Made by a program: the position numbers and the translations under genes. 44,708 nucleotides of DNA. It comes from Burkholderiales bacterium (GTDB lineage Bacteria; Pseudomonadota; Gammaproteobacteria; Burkholderiales; Burkholderiaceae_C). Positions 24,715 through 33,214 of the stretch are shown piece by piece; positions within the stretch are counted from its first letter, which is position 1, and each line of letters opens with the position of its first letter. The stretch spans positions 1 to 44,708 of the forward strand of contig RXJV01000046.1 of NCBI GenBank assembly GCA_003963075.1, given 5' to 3'. The notes below the pieces were generated by a model. It saw only the letters and a list, made by a program, of their open reading frames with translations, searched no databases and was not told the DNA's origin.

Positions 24715-25749
24715 ATGCCTGCCTCGCGCCGCCGCCTCCTGCAACTCAGTGCCGCCACGGCCGGCCTGCTCACCGCCGGCACCGGCCAGGCCGCGGCCGG
24801 CGTGCTGCGCCCGCGCCGGCTGCGGCCGGGCGACACGTTGGGCCTGGTGAGCCCGGCCAACGCCACCTTCGAGCGCGAGCCGCTGAAGATCGCGATCGAG
24901 TCGTTGCAGGCCCTGGGCTTCCAGGTCAAGCCGGGCGAGTTCGTCGCCGCACGCCGCGGCCCCTTTGCCGGCACCGACGCCCAGCGCGCCGCCGACATCA
25001 ACGCGATGTTTGCCGACGACGCGGTGGCCGGCATCCTGGCCATGACCGGTGGCTCGGGCTGCAACCGCATCGTCGACCGACTGGACTACGAGCTCATCCG
25101 CGCCAGGCCCAAGTTCTTCGGTGGCTTCAGTGACCTGACCAGCCTGGTCAACGCGATCCAGCGCCGCACCGGCCTGGTCACCTTCCACAGCCCGGTGGCG
25201 GCCTCGGGCTGGAATGAGTTCTCGGTGCAAAGCTTCAGGGCGGTGGCGATGAACGCCGAGGCGGCCGTGCTGCGCAACCCGGCGCCAGCGGCCGGTGACG
25301 ACCTGGTCCCGCGCGAGGACCGCATCTCGACGCTGCGCCCCGGCCGCGCCCAGGGCCCGCTGATCGGCGGCAACCTCACGGTACTGGCATCGCTGGCCGG
25401 CACGCCCTATTTCCCCGACTGCCGTGGCGCCATCCTGTTCCTGGAGGACGTCAACGAATACATCTACCGCATCGACCGCTGCCTCTCCACGCTGCGCCTG
25501 ACCGGCGCCCTCGGCCAGGTCGCCGGCGTGGTGCTGGGCCACTTCACGAACTGCACGCCCGGCGAGGGCTACGGCAGCCTGACGCTGGACGAGGTGTTCG
25601 ACGACTACCTGCTGCCGCTGGGCGTGCCCGTGTTTCGTGGCGCAGCCATCGGCCACATCCGCCGCAAGCTGACCGTGCCGGTAGGCGCGCCGGCGGAGAT
25701 GGAGGCGGACACGGGCACGATCCGGCTGCTGACGCCTGCGGTCACTTGA
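24715..25749 (+). CDS. LD-carboxypeptidase (peptidase family S66)
   Basis: A 344-aa S66-family protein, related to LdcA, which trims the terminal D-Ala from muropeptide tetrapeptides, and to MccF. The N-terminus MPASRRRLLQLSAATAGLL resembles a twin-arginine signal, so it may act in the periplasm. Family landmarks are GDTLGLVSPA, the nucleophile region TGGSGCNRIVDRLDY, FGGFSDLT, LFLEDVNEYIYRIDR (Glu) and GHIRRKLTVPVG (His). In the nucleophile loop a Cys stands where I expect Ser. Its last codons overlap the converging binding-protein gene by 8 bp. Confidence 0.85.
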   Translation: MPASRRRLLQLSAATAGLLTAGTGQAAAGVLRPRRLRPGDTLGLVSPANATFEREPLKIAIESLQALGFQVKPGEFVAARRGPFAGTDAQRAADINAMFADDAVAGILAMTGGSGCNRIVDRLDYELIRARPKFFGGFSDLTSLVNAIQRRTGLVTFHSPVAASGWNEFSVQSFRAVAMNAEAAVLRNPAPAAGDDLVPREDRISTLRPGRAQGPLIGGNLTVLASLAGTPYFPDCRGAILFLEDVNEYIYRIDRCLSTLRLTGALGQVAGVVLGHFTNCTPGEGYGSLTLDEVFDDYLLPLGVPVFRGAAIGHIRRKLTVPVGAPAEMEADTGTIRLLTPAVT

Positions 25750-26530
25750 CCCCTTCCGGCTTCACGCAGGCCGACCCCGGCAGCCCGTAGGGCTTGAGCA
25801 GCTCGGCCGTACGGCCGCTGCGGCACAGCTCGTGCAGGGCCTTGCCCAGCGCCAGGGACTGGGCCGGGTCGACCGTCTGCCGGCTCAGCCCGAACGCATA
25901 GCCAAAAGCCTTCACCACGCCCGCCGGCTGCAGATTGCGGATGCCGTCTTCCCGCATCAGCACCTCGGCCACTGCCTCGTTGACCAGGGCCAGCCCGTCC
26001 TCGCCGTAGCGGCCGGCCGAGAGCTTGCGCAGCACGGTGCGGTTGTCCGGCTCTACTTCACTGCGGGCGCGCGGCACGGCCTCGATCAGCTGTGCCAGCG
26101 TCAGCGCGGTGACCGAGGGCCCGTAGGCGCCGATCACGCGGCCCGCCAGCACCTGGGCATCGCCCTTGAACTGCAGCCCGTTGCCCTGCCGGGCGAACAG
26201 CATGTAGCGCCCCTCGATGACCGGCGGTGACACATGGAAATACTGGCGCCGCTCGGGCGAGTCCACCACCGTGAAGATGCCCTCCACCTCACCGCGCTGA
26301 GCCATCTCCAGGGCCCGCCGCCAAGGCAGCACCTCGATCTCGCAGCGCCAGCTCAGCCTGGCGCAGGCAGCGACCAGCACGTCGACCATGGGCCCCGCCG
26401 CACGCCCATCGAGCGCATAGGTGTAGGGCGGAAAAGGCTCGGTGACAAAGCGCACCGACGTGAGCGCGCAGGCCGGCAGGGCCAACAGGGTGGCCATGCC
26501 GGCCACCGCCCGCGCGCTGCGAATGGCCAT
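25742..26530 (-). CDS. Periplasmic substrate-binding protein (SBP_bac_3 type)
   Basis: A 262-aa protein with an N-terminal signal peptide (residues 1-22) and a solute-binding family 3 fold: FVTEPFPPYTYA at the start of the mature chain, MVDVLVAACARLSWRCEI, then LPWRRALEMAQRGEVEGIF. Such proteins bind amino acids or similar small solutes, but no ABC permease is adjacent, so it may be an orphan receptor-like binder. The segment LPAC in the signal is close to, but not a good, lipobox. The 3' end converges on the S66 gene. Confidence 0.8.
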   Translation of the reverse strand: MAIRSARAVAGMATLLALPACALTSVRFVTEPFPPYTYALDGRAAGPMVDVLVAACARLSWRCEIEVLPWRRALEMAQRGEVEGIFTVVDSPERRQYFHVSPPVIEGRYMLFARQGNGLQFKGDAQVLAGRVIGAYGPSVTALTLAQLIEAVPRARSEVEPDNRTVLRKLSAGRYGEDGLALVNEAVAEVLMREDGIRNLQPAGVVKAFGYAFGLSRQTVDPAQSLALGKALHELCRSGRTAELLKPYGLPGSACVKPEGVK

Positions 26531-26608
26531 GCTCGTGTCTCGCTGAGTCCTGCCGCGATCCTAAGCGTGCCGTGCGTGCGCGACCAGTGCGGGCAGGCCG
26601 CCTTGACC

Positions 26609-27541
26609 TCAGCACAGGCCCAGGCGACGCGCGACGACACGGGCCAGGGCCACGTCTTCCAGCCCGATGCCGACGCTCTTGTAGACGACGATGTCCAGCG
26701 GGCCGCGCGGGTGCGGCTCCACGATCAGCGAGCCCAGCTCGGCCAGGCGCTCGGCCGGCACCACACCGGGCGCGGCCTGCACCAGCTCGCCGGCCTCCTG
26801 GCATGCAGCGGGCAGCCATTCAACCGCCACGACGCTGGCGCGGCCAAGCAGGGCGTCGTCCAGCTCGCGCGCCGCCGGCGTGCTGGAGCCCACCGCAGCG
26901 ACGAAGGCACCGGCCTTGACGAGGCCGCCGTCGAACAGCGGCGTGGCCGAGCGCGTGGCGGTCACTAGCACATCGGCCTCGGCCGCGGCTTCGGCCGCCG
27001 CGGCGCTGCGCACGGTCAGGCGCAGCGCGGCCTGCAGCTCCCGCGCCAGCGCCTCGCCGCCCGAGCGGGCGCAGACCAGCACACGCTCGAAGCGGCGCAC
27101 GCGGCTCAGCGCCTCCACGTGGGCGCGTGCCTGGATGCCGGCGCCGAAGACGGCCAGCGTGCGCGCATCCGGCAGGGCCAGCAGGTCCGCCGCAACCGCG
27201 GTGGCCGCGGCCGTGCGCAGCCGCGTGAACTCGTTGGCCTGCAGCGTCGCCAGTGCCTCACCGCTGTCGGCGGCGAACAGGCTGACGAGGAAGTGGTAGC
27301 GGCCGTTGCGCGCCGAGTAGACCTTGGTGCCCAGCACGGCCGGCAGGTCTGCATCGGCATCGAGGATGGCGCCCATCGCGCTGATCGCCAGCGCGGCGCC
27401 GCCCTGAGTCGCCGTCGCGCGCTGGCGGGCCAGCACCTGGGCCCGGCCGCGGCCATGCTGGGCGAAGGCGGCGCGCAGCGCGCGGACGGCGCTGTCGGGG
27501 TCGAGCACGGCCGCGACTTCGGCCTCGGTGATCAGTCGCAT
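26609..27541 (-). CDS. Ornithine cyclodeaminase / mu-crystallin family protein
   Basis: A 310-aa NAD(P)-dependent cytoplasmic enzyme of the ornithine cyclodeaminase/mu-crystallin family, whose members deaminate ornithine, reduce ketimines or make alanine/proline analogues. Seen are the conserved GTKVYS lysine region near residue 73, the RLRTAAATAVAADLLA helix and the Rossmann loop AVFGAGIQARAHVEAL starting at residue 130. The start ATG at 27541 has GGGAG about 8 nt upstream. It is divergent from a TonB receptor gene, with a palindrome between them. The exact substrate cannot be assigned. Confidence 0.88.
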   Translation of the reverse strand: MRLITEAEVAAVLDPDSAVRALRAAFAQHGRGRAQVLARQRATATQGGAALAISAMGAILDADADLPAVLGTKVYSARNGRYHFLVSLFAADSGEALATLQANEFTRLRTAAATAVAADLLALPDARTLAVFGAGIQARAHVEALSRVRRFERVLVCARSGGEALARELQAALRLTVRSAAAAEAAAEADVLVTATRSATPLFDGGLVKAGAFVAAVGSSTPAARELDDALLGRASVVAVEWLPAACQEAGELVQAAPGVVPAERLAELGSLIVEPHPRGPLDIVVYKSVGIGLEDVALARVVARRLGLC

Positions 27542-27564
27542 TGAAACGCTCCCAAAAACTCCAA

Positions 27565-27585
27565 TACAGGTGCCCAGGCACTGTA
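27565..27585. promoter_or_regulatory. Candidate operator palindrome
   Basis: A 21-bp near-perfect palindrome: TACAG, G, TGCC, CA, GGCA, CTGTA. It lies 24 bp from the cyclodeaminase start and about 170 bp before the divergent TonB receptor start. Size and symmetry suit a dimeric repressor or activator. Binding protein unknown. Confidence 0.45.
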
Positions 27586-27675
27586 GAGGGGCCGCGGCGC
27601 ACCCGTGCCGTGCGGGAACGCGGCCACACATTCCGGCAGGTTATGCAGCGCGCACAAGCATTCATCGGAAAACGC

Positions 27676-27694
27676 GCCACACCTCGGGTGTGGC
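27676..27694 (+). promoter_or_regulatory. Leader hairpin upstream of TonB receptor
   Basis: GCCACACC and GGTGTGGC form a perfect 8-bp stem with a 3-nt TCG loop, 62 bp upstream of the receptor start. It may lie in the mRNA leader. No T-run follows, so simple termination is unlikely. Confidence 0.35.
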
Positions 27695-27756
27695 CTCTGG
27701 GCGCTGCGTTGCAGGCCAGCGAACATCCCCGACCATCCAACGAAGGAGTCCTGTCC

Positions 27757-30624
27757 ATGAAATTGAATCGTCTGGTGGCCCCACTCGCGGTACTCGGCCT
27801 CGCTGCCCATGCGGGCGCCGCGTGGGCTCAGGCCGATGCCGGCACCCGGCTGGAACGGGTCGAGGTGACCGGCTCCAGCATCAAGCGCCTGAAGGACGAG
27901 GGTGCGCTGCCCCTGCAGGTGATCTCGCGCAAGGACATCGAGCGCCAGGGCATCGTGTCGGCCGAGCAGCTGATCGCGACGCTGTCAGTCAACGGCAATG
28001 GCCTGGACAACCTGGCCTCCAACGCGGACGTGGTTGCAGGCGCGGCGCGCGGCAACAACGGCGCCAGCTCGGCCAATCTGCGCGGCCAGGGTGCGGCCAG
28101 CACCCTGATCCTGCTGAACGGCCGGCGGGTGGCCGCCCACGGGCTGAACGGCGGCGTCGTCGACCTGCAGCAGATCCCCTTCGCCGCGATCGAGCGCGTC
28201 GAGGTGTTGAAGGACGGCGCCTCGGCGATCTACGGCACCGACGCCATCGGCGGTGTCATCAACTTCATCCTGCGCAAGGACTACGCCGGACTGGAGGCCC
28301 AGGCCTTCACCGACCTGACCCAGGCCGGCGGCGGCAACATCAGCCGCGTGCAGCTGACCGGCGGCTACGGCAACCTGGCGACCGAGCGCTTCAACCTGCT
28401 GGCCTCGCTGTCGGTCAGCGACACGCAGATGCTGCGCGGCGACCAGCGCAGCTTCGTCAACACCTTCCAGCCCAACCGCGGGCTGTCGGTGGACACGCGC
28501 GGCACGCCGTTCGCGACCGTGTTCGCGATCGGCAGCCTGAACAATGCGCTGAGCCGCGACAACCTGAACAACACCGGTCGCGGCACCGGCCCCATCCAGC
28601 CCGGCACCACGCTGGCCATGAATGGCATCAATGTCCTGAACCTGCCGGGCCAGGCCGGCTGCGCGTCCATTGCCGGCCAGGCGCCCTATGACGCCGTGCT
28701 GTGGGCATCGCCGGCGGCCCGCTGGGGCTGCGCCTGGGATACCGGCCGTGCCGCGGTGCTGCAGCAGCCGGTCAAGTCCACCAACGCGGTGCTGCGCGGC
28801 ACGCTGGCCCTCGGCGAGCACCAGGTCTTCGCCGAGTATGTCGGCGCCCACGTGGTCAGCGACAAGAGCTTCTCGCCGAATCAGATCAGCAGCTCGGCAT
28901 CGACCAGCAGCCCCTTCTACAACCTCGCCTACCCGAACACGGGCGAGGCCTACAACCGTGTGTTCAACGCGCTGGTGGCGACCTTCCCGACGCTGGAGAA
29001 GAACCGCGGTCTGCCGCTGGCGTTTCGCTGGCGCTGCATGCCCTGCGGTAACCGCGAGATCGAGACGACATCCGACACCCAGCGCCTGCTCGTTGGTGCC
29101 GAGGGCCCACTGATCGGCGGCTGGGACTACCGCGCCGGGCTGTCGCAGGCCAGCAGCGACACCACCTCACGGCTCAAGCGCGGCTACATCTACAGCAAGC
29201 CCTTCGCCGCCCTGCTCAACAACGGCACGCTCAACCCGTTCTCGGCCGACGGCATCACGCAGAGCAGCGCCGCGCTGACCGCGCTGGACGGTGTGCGCGC
29301 CGACGGCGTGACGCTGTACGGCGGCAAGTTCACGCTGCGCCAGGCCGACGTGACGGCCAGCGGGCCGCTGTTCAAGCTGCCGGCAGGCGACGTGATGGCC
29401 GCCGTCGGTGCCGATGTACGCACCGAGAAATACCGGTTCAACGGCAACGCCGTCGACGCGGCCACGCAGGCCAGCATCCTGAACGCCCCCTTCGACAGCG
29501 TGAACACGCTGGATACCGTCAAGCGCGACATCAAGGCCGTGTTCGCCGAAGTGCTGGTGCCGGTGATGAAGCAGCTTGAAGTCGGCGCTGCCGTGCGCCG
29601 CGACGACTACACCGGCTTCGGCGCGACCACCAACCCGAAGTTCTCGCTGCGCTACCAGCCCTTCGAGCAGTTGCTGCTGCGCGCCTCGGCCAGCCGGGGC
29701 TTTCGCGTGCCAACCTTCAACCAGCTGTTCAACGGAATCACCGTCTCACCCTATTCCGGCAAGGATCTGGTCGACCCTGGCAAATGCCCGAGCGGTATCG
29801 TCGATGCCAACAATCCGGCCTGCGCCGCGATCACGCCCGACGTGCTGACCGGCGGCAAGCCCAATCTGGGCCCCGAAAAGAGCCAGCAATGGACCTGGGG
29901 CCTGGTCTGGTCACCGAGCGCCGACCTGGCGCTCGGCGCGGACTGGTGGCAGATCCGTAAGACCGGCACCATCCAGTCGATCGCGCTGTCGGACCTGGTC
30001 AAAAACTACGCGCTGTTCACCGACAACTTCATTCGCGATGCCTCGGGCGCGCTGACCTCCATCGACGACCGCTGGGTGAACGCCGGCGAAACCATCACCA
30101 AGGGCCTGGACCTGTCGCTGCGCGGCACGACGCCGCTGGGCGCTGGGCGCCTGACGGTCAATCTGGATGGCAGCTACCTGCTCGACAAGCGCTCACGGCT
30201 GGTTGCCAGCGCCCCGATGGGCGCCAGCGAGATCGGCGTGTTCACGCGAGCCGGCGATCTGGGCCTGCGCTGGAAGCATTCGCTGACCTTCAACTACGCG
30301 CAGGGCGACTGGAGCGGCACCTTCCAGCAACTCTGGCGCTCCGGCTACCGAGACGCGGTGCTGCCCGGCGTGGCCAATGGCAGCATCACGCCGCCGGACT
30401 GGCGCCCCGAGGTGGCCAAATACGTCACCTACAACGCCAGCATCAGCTACACCGGCATCAAGAACCTGGGCCTGACTTTGGGCATCAAGAACCTGCTCAA
30501 CGACGACCCGCCGTTCTCTGCCGCCTACGACAGCAACACCGGTGCCGGCAGCTCCTGGGAGCCCCGTGTCGCCGACCCGCGTGGCCGCGCCTACCAGGTG
30601 ACGGTGAACTACAGGTTCTGGTGA
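27757..30624 (+). CDS. TonB-dependent outer-membrane receptor (large)
   Basis: A 955-aa receptor. The signal peptide is residues 1-24 (cut at WAQ or AWA/QA). The plug begins with RVEVTGSSIKRLKDEG and includes ERVEVLKDGASAIYGTDAIGGV. The barrel ends in QVTVNYRFW with a terminal aromatic residue. The barrel has several paired cysteines in apparent surface loops (CMPCG, and GKCPSG with NPACAA). GAAGGAG 8 nt before ATG 27757 fixes the start; the frame is open upstream only by composition. The size and style resemble receptors for large organic nutrients rather than siderophores. The divergent gene is an amino-acid enzyme, so a peptide or amino-acid-derived ligand is conceivable. Confidence 0.92.
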   Translation: MKLNRLVAPLAVLGLAAHAGAAWAQADAGTRLERVEVTGSSIKRLKDEGALPLQVISRKDIERQGIVSAEQLIATLSVNGNGLDNLASNADVVAGAARGNNGASSANLRGQGAASTLILLNGRRVAAHGLNGGVVDLQQIPFAAIERVEVLKDGASAIYGTDAIGGVINFILRKDYAGLEAQAFTDLTQAGGGNISRVQLTGGYGNLATERFNLLASLSVSDTQMLRGDQRSFVNTFQPNRGLSVDTRGTPFATVFAIGSLNNALSRDNLNNTGRGTGPIQPGTTLAMNGINVLNLPGQAGCASIAGQAPYDAVLWASPAARWGCAWDTGRAAVLQQPVKSTNAVLRGTLALGEHQVFAEYVGAHVVSDKSFSPNQISSSASTSSPFYNLAYPNTGEAYNRVFNALVATFPTLEKNRGLPLAFRWRCMPCGNREIETTSDTQRLLVGAEGPLIGGWDYRAGLSQASSDTTSRLKRGYIYSKPFAALLNNGTLNPFSADGITQSSAALTALDGVRADGVTLYGGKFTLRQADVTASGPLFKLPAGDVMAAVGADVRTEKYRFNGNAVDAATQASILNAPFDSVNTLDTVKRDIKAVFAEVLVPVMKQLEVGAAVRRDDYTGFGATTNPKFSLRYQPFEQLLLRASASRGFRVPTFNQLFNGITVSPYSGKDLVDPGKCPSGIVDANNPACAAITPDVLTGGKPNLGPEKSQQWTWGLVWSPSADLALGADWWQIRKTGTIQSIALSDLVKNYALFTDNFIRDASGALTSIDDRWVNAGETITKGLDLSLRGTTPLGAGRLTVNLDGSYLLDKRSRLVASAPMGASEIGVFTRAGDLGLRWKHSLTFNYAQGDWSGTFQQLWRSGYRDAVLPGVANGSITPPDWRPEVAKYVTYNASISYTGIKNLGLTLGIKNLLNDDPPFSAAYDSNTGAGSSWEPRVADPRGRAYQVTVNYRFW

Positions 30625-30708
30625 TCGCTGCGGGCCGCCACAGCGCCGCGCTGGGCAGGCGGCACCGGCGCGGCAGCGGCCGCGCTTAGGGCCCGGCCGG
30701 CTCAGGCC

Positions 30709-30744
30709 AGCGAGGCCTACCGCGAGGCTTACAGCGAAGCCTCC
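30709..30744. repeat. Three 12-bp tandem units over the serine hydrolase stop
   Basis: AGCGAGGCCTAC, CGCGAGGCTTAC and AGCGAAGCCTCC follow each other across the 3' end and stop codon (30729-30731) of the serine hydrolase gene. A small local duplication that may have changed the protein's last residues. Confidence 0.55.
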
Positions 30745-31865
30745 AGCCCGGCCTTCAACCAGGCATGCACCGCCGCGCCCAGCGCCGGCAGCTTCCAGGT
30801 GGTGGCGCAGTCTTCGTGCGGCCGGTAACGGCTGCCCAGGTTGGTGGTGATGGCGATCAGGTAGTGCAGGCCGCCTTCGGCCTGCACGATGCCGGCGTCG
30901 CTGGCGTAGTTCTCGGTGGTGCCGGTCTTGTGGGCGTAGCGCACGCCGGCGCCGGGGATGCCCGCGACCCAGCCGGGCAGCGTGGGCGACAGCGCGGTGC
31001 TGGACAGGATCTCGCCAAGCTGCTGGCCGTCCAGCGCACGGCGCAGCACGGCCCGGCTCGCGTCACTGAGCAGCGGCGGTGCGCCGGCCGGCAGCCAGGG
31101 CGCGGGCGGCGCATCGGCGTCCAGCCGCCACATCAGGCGCAGGGCATCCCAGGCGGTCATCTGGATCTGGCCGACGCCCGACCCCGAGCCGTTGCCCCAG
31201 CCGCCGTCGGGCTGGGTGTTGGCAATCTGCAGGCCCGGCAGGCCCTCGACGCGGAACAGCTCGTGCAGTTCGTTGTGCACCTCCACGCCGCCCACGCGGC
31301 GGATGGCGCCGCGCGCATGCAGATGGGCCACCAGCGCCGAGGTCGCGTCGTTGCTGCTGACGATGATCATGTCCCACAGCCAGTCGGCGATGGCGCGGGT
31401 CTGGCCGCCCCAGGCCCAGGGCAGGGCCCAGGCGCTGCGGTCCTGGTCCACCAGCCGGCCGATGCCCACGGCCACCATCACCTTCAGCAGCGAGGCCGGG
31501 TAAGGTGCGACGAAGCGCGGGCCCTGCCCGAACCAGGCCGGGAAGGCGAGCGCCTCCCAGCGGGCGCCGGGCTGCCAGGCGATGGAGGTGCCGGCGGCAT
31601 CCCGCAGGTCGGCGTGGAAGCCGACGTTCTCGATCGCGCCGAAGCCGACGGCCGGCCGGGCGATGAAGCCCTCGGGCAGCTCGCGCGAGAACAGCACATT
31701 GGCCGCCACCGGCGGGCGGCCCGGCGGGAAGCAGGCCACGGCCAGGTCCAGGCTGGGCCGCTCGGCCACCGGGCCGCCGTGCCGCAGGCTGTCGGGCGTC
31801 TGCTCGAAATGCTGGGCCCGCACCGCGTCGAGCAAGGCCTGGGCGAGGGTGTCGGCGGTGATCAC
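30729..31865 (-). CDS. Class-A-beta-lactamase-like serine hydrolase
   Basis: A 378-aa penicillin-recognising serine hydrolase. Motifs in order: S125-L-L-K128 (PASLLKVMVAVG), S170-S-N172 (IIVSSNDATSALV) and K313-T-G (HKTGTTENYASDAG). This order fits class A beta-lactamases and related DD-peptidases or endopeptidases. The GTG start at 31865 overlaps the dadA stop, so the gene is coupled to dadA. No signal peptide is visible from this start, unusual for an enzyme expected to act on cell wall or beta-lactams in the periplasm. The substrate could be a D-amino-acid peptide or amide in the cytoplasm; this is inference. Confidence 0.8.
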   Translation of the reverse strand: MITADTLAQALLDAVRAQHFEQTPDSLRHGGPVAERPSLDLAVACFPPGRPPVAANVLFSRELPEGFIARPAVGFGAIENVGFHADLRDAAGTSIAWQPGARWEALAFPAWFGQGPRFVAPYPASLLKVMVAVGIGRLVDQDRSAWALPWAWGGQTRAIADWLWDMIIVSSNDATSALVAHLHARGAIRRVGGVEVHNELHELFRVEGLPGLQIANTQPDGGWGNGSGSGVGQIQMTAWDALRLMWRLDADAPPAPWLPAGAPPLLSDASRAVLRRALDGQQLGEILSSTALSPTLPGWVAGIPGAGVRYAHKTGTTENYASDAGIVQAEGGLHYLIAITTNLGSRYRPHEDCATTWKLPALGAAVHAWLKAGLEASL

Positions 31866-33106
31866 AGCGTCAGGCCGTCCAGCGGCAGCGGCGACGGGCG
31901 GCCGCTGAGCAGCTCGGCCACAAGGTTGGCCGTCGCGAAGGAGAAGGTGAAGCCGAGCGCGCCATGGCCCACATTGAGCCACAGGCCGGGCACGCCGCTG
32001 GCGCCGACGATGGGCGCACCGCTGGGCGTGGCCGGGCGCAGGCCGGCCCAGGGCGTGGCGCGGTCGTAGTCGGCCGCATGCGGAAAGGTGGCGCGCACCG
32101 AGCGCTGCAGCGAGGCCAGCCGGCCCGGGTCCAGGCTCGCGTCCTCGCCGACGAGGTCCACCATCGCGGCCACCCGCAGCTGGGCGCCGATGCGGGCATA
32201 GAGGATCTTCTTCTCGAAATCGGTCACGCTGACCTCGGGCGGGCGGTGACCGGCCTCGACCGGCGCGGTCAGGCTGTAGCCCTTCAGCGGGTAGAGCGGC
32301 AGGCGCACGCCGACCTGGGCGGCGAGCACCCGGCTGTGCAGGCCGGCCGCGAGCACGACCGTATCGGCGGCCACGTCGCCGTCTGCGGTCTGCACGCCAA
32401 TGACCGCGCCGTTAGGGTCCAGCCGCAAGCCCTCGACCTGCACGCCGAGCCGGCTGCGGAAGTGCGCCTCGGCACCCAGCCGCTGATGCAGCGCCGCGCA
32501 GAAGGCCTGGCAGTCGGCCACCGCCTCGCCGGGCGTGAAGATGCCACCGGCCAGCGTGGCCTCGGTGTCGGCCAGGGCCGGCTCCAGCGCGACGCATTCG
32601 TCATGCGACAGGGCCTGCTCCGCCGCGCAGCCGCGGGCCCGCGCGGCGACGCGCGCGAACTCGGCCGGCCGGCGGTAGACGACGAGCTTGCCCGGCGCGC
32701 GCAGGGCCATCACCTCGCCCAGGCCGGCCGCGGCCTGCAGCCGGGCGAACGCGGCCTGGCTAAGGGCGCCAAGCGCCAGCAGCCGCTCGGTGGTGCGGCG
32801 GTTGACCGGGCCGCGGCAGTTGCCCAGGAAGGCCAGCAGCCAGGACCACTGTGCCCAGCGCGCCTCGGGCTTGAAGCGCAGCGGGCCGTCGGGGTCGAGC
32901 AGCCAGCGCAGCGCCTTCAGCGGCACGCCGGCGTCCGCCAGCGGCGACACATAGCGGTAGCTGAGCTGCCCGCCGTTGGCCAGGCTGGCGCCGCGCGCCA
33001 CCTCGGGCTCGCGCTCCAGCAGCGTCACCGCATGCCCGCGCTCCAGCAGCGCCCAGGCGGTGGTCAGGCCCACCACGCCGCCGCCGATCACCACGCAATG
33101 TTTCAT
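31862..33106 (-). CDS. dadA: D-amino acid dehydrogenase, FAD-dependent
   Basis: A 414-aa DadA-type membrane-associated flavoprotein that oxidises D-amino acids (typically D-alanine) to keto acids and ammonia, passing electrons to the respiratory chain. It opens with the FAD loop VVIGGGVVGLTTAWALLERGH and contains ASLANGGQLSYRYVSPLA and the C-terminal TPWAGLRPATPSGAPIVG and LWLNVGHGALGFTFS segments of the DadA family. Its stop overlaps the GTG of the serine hydrolase gene. With alr and the S66 gene in the same window it points to D-alanine use. Confidence 0.93.
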   Translation of the reverse strand: MKHCVVIGGGVVGLTTAWALLERGHAVTLLEREPEVARGASLANGGQLSYRYVSPLADAGVPLKALRWLLDPDGPLRFKPEARWAQWSWLLAFLGNCRGPVNRRTTERLLALGALSQAAFARLQAAAGLGEVMALRAPGKLVVYRRPAEFARVAARARGCAAEQALSHDECVALEPALADTEATLAGGIFTPGEAVADCQAFCAALHQRLGAEAHFRSRLGVQVEGLRLDPNGAVIGVQTADGDVAADTVVLAAGLHSRVLAAQVGVRLPLYPLKGYSLTAPVEAGHRPPEVSVTDFEKKILYARIGAQLRVAAMVDLVGEDASLDPGRLASLQRSVRATFPHAADYDRATPWAGLRPATPSGAPIVGASGVPGLWLNVGHGALGFTFSFATANLVAELLSGRPSPLPLDGLTL

Positions 33107-33214
33107 CCCGTCCCTGGCCGACTCTCCAGGCGTCAGCGTAGAGGGGGCCGCGGGTCGCCACCAATGAAACCGGCGGCTTGGGCCATCACCGGGCGTTATG
33201 GCGCCCGGCAGTGG

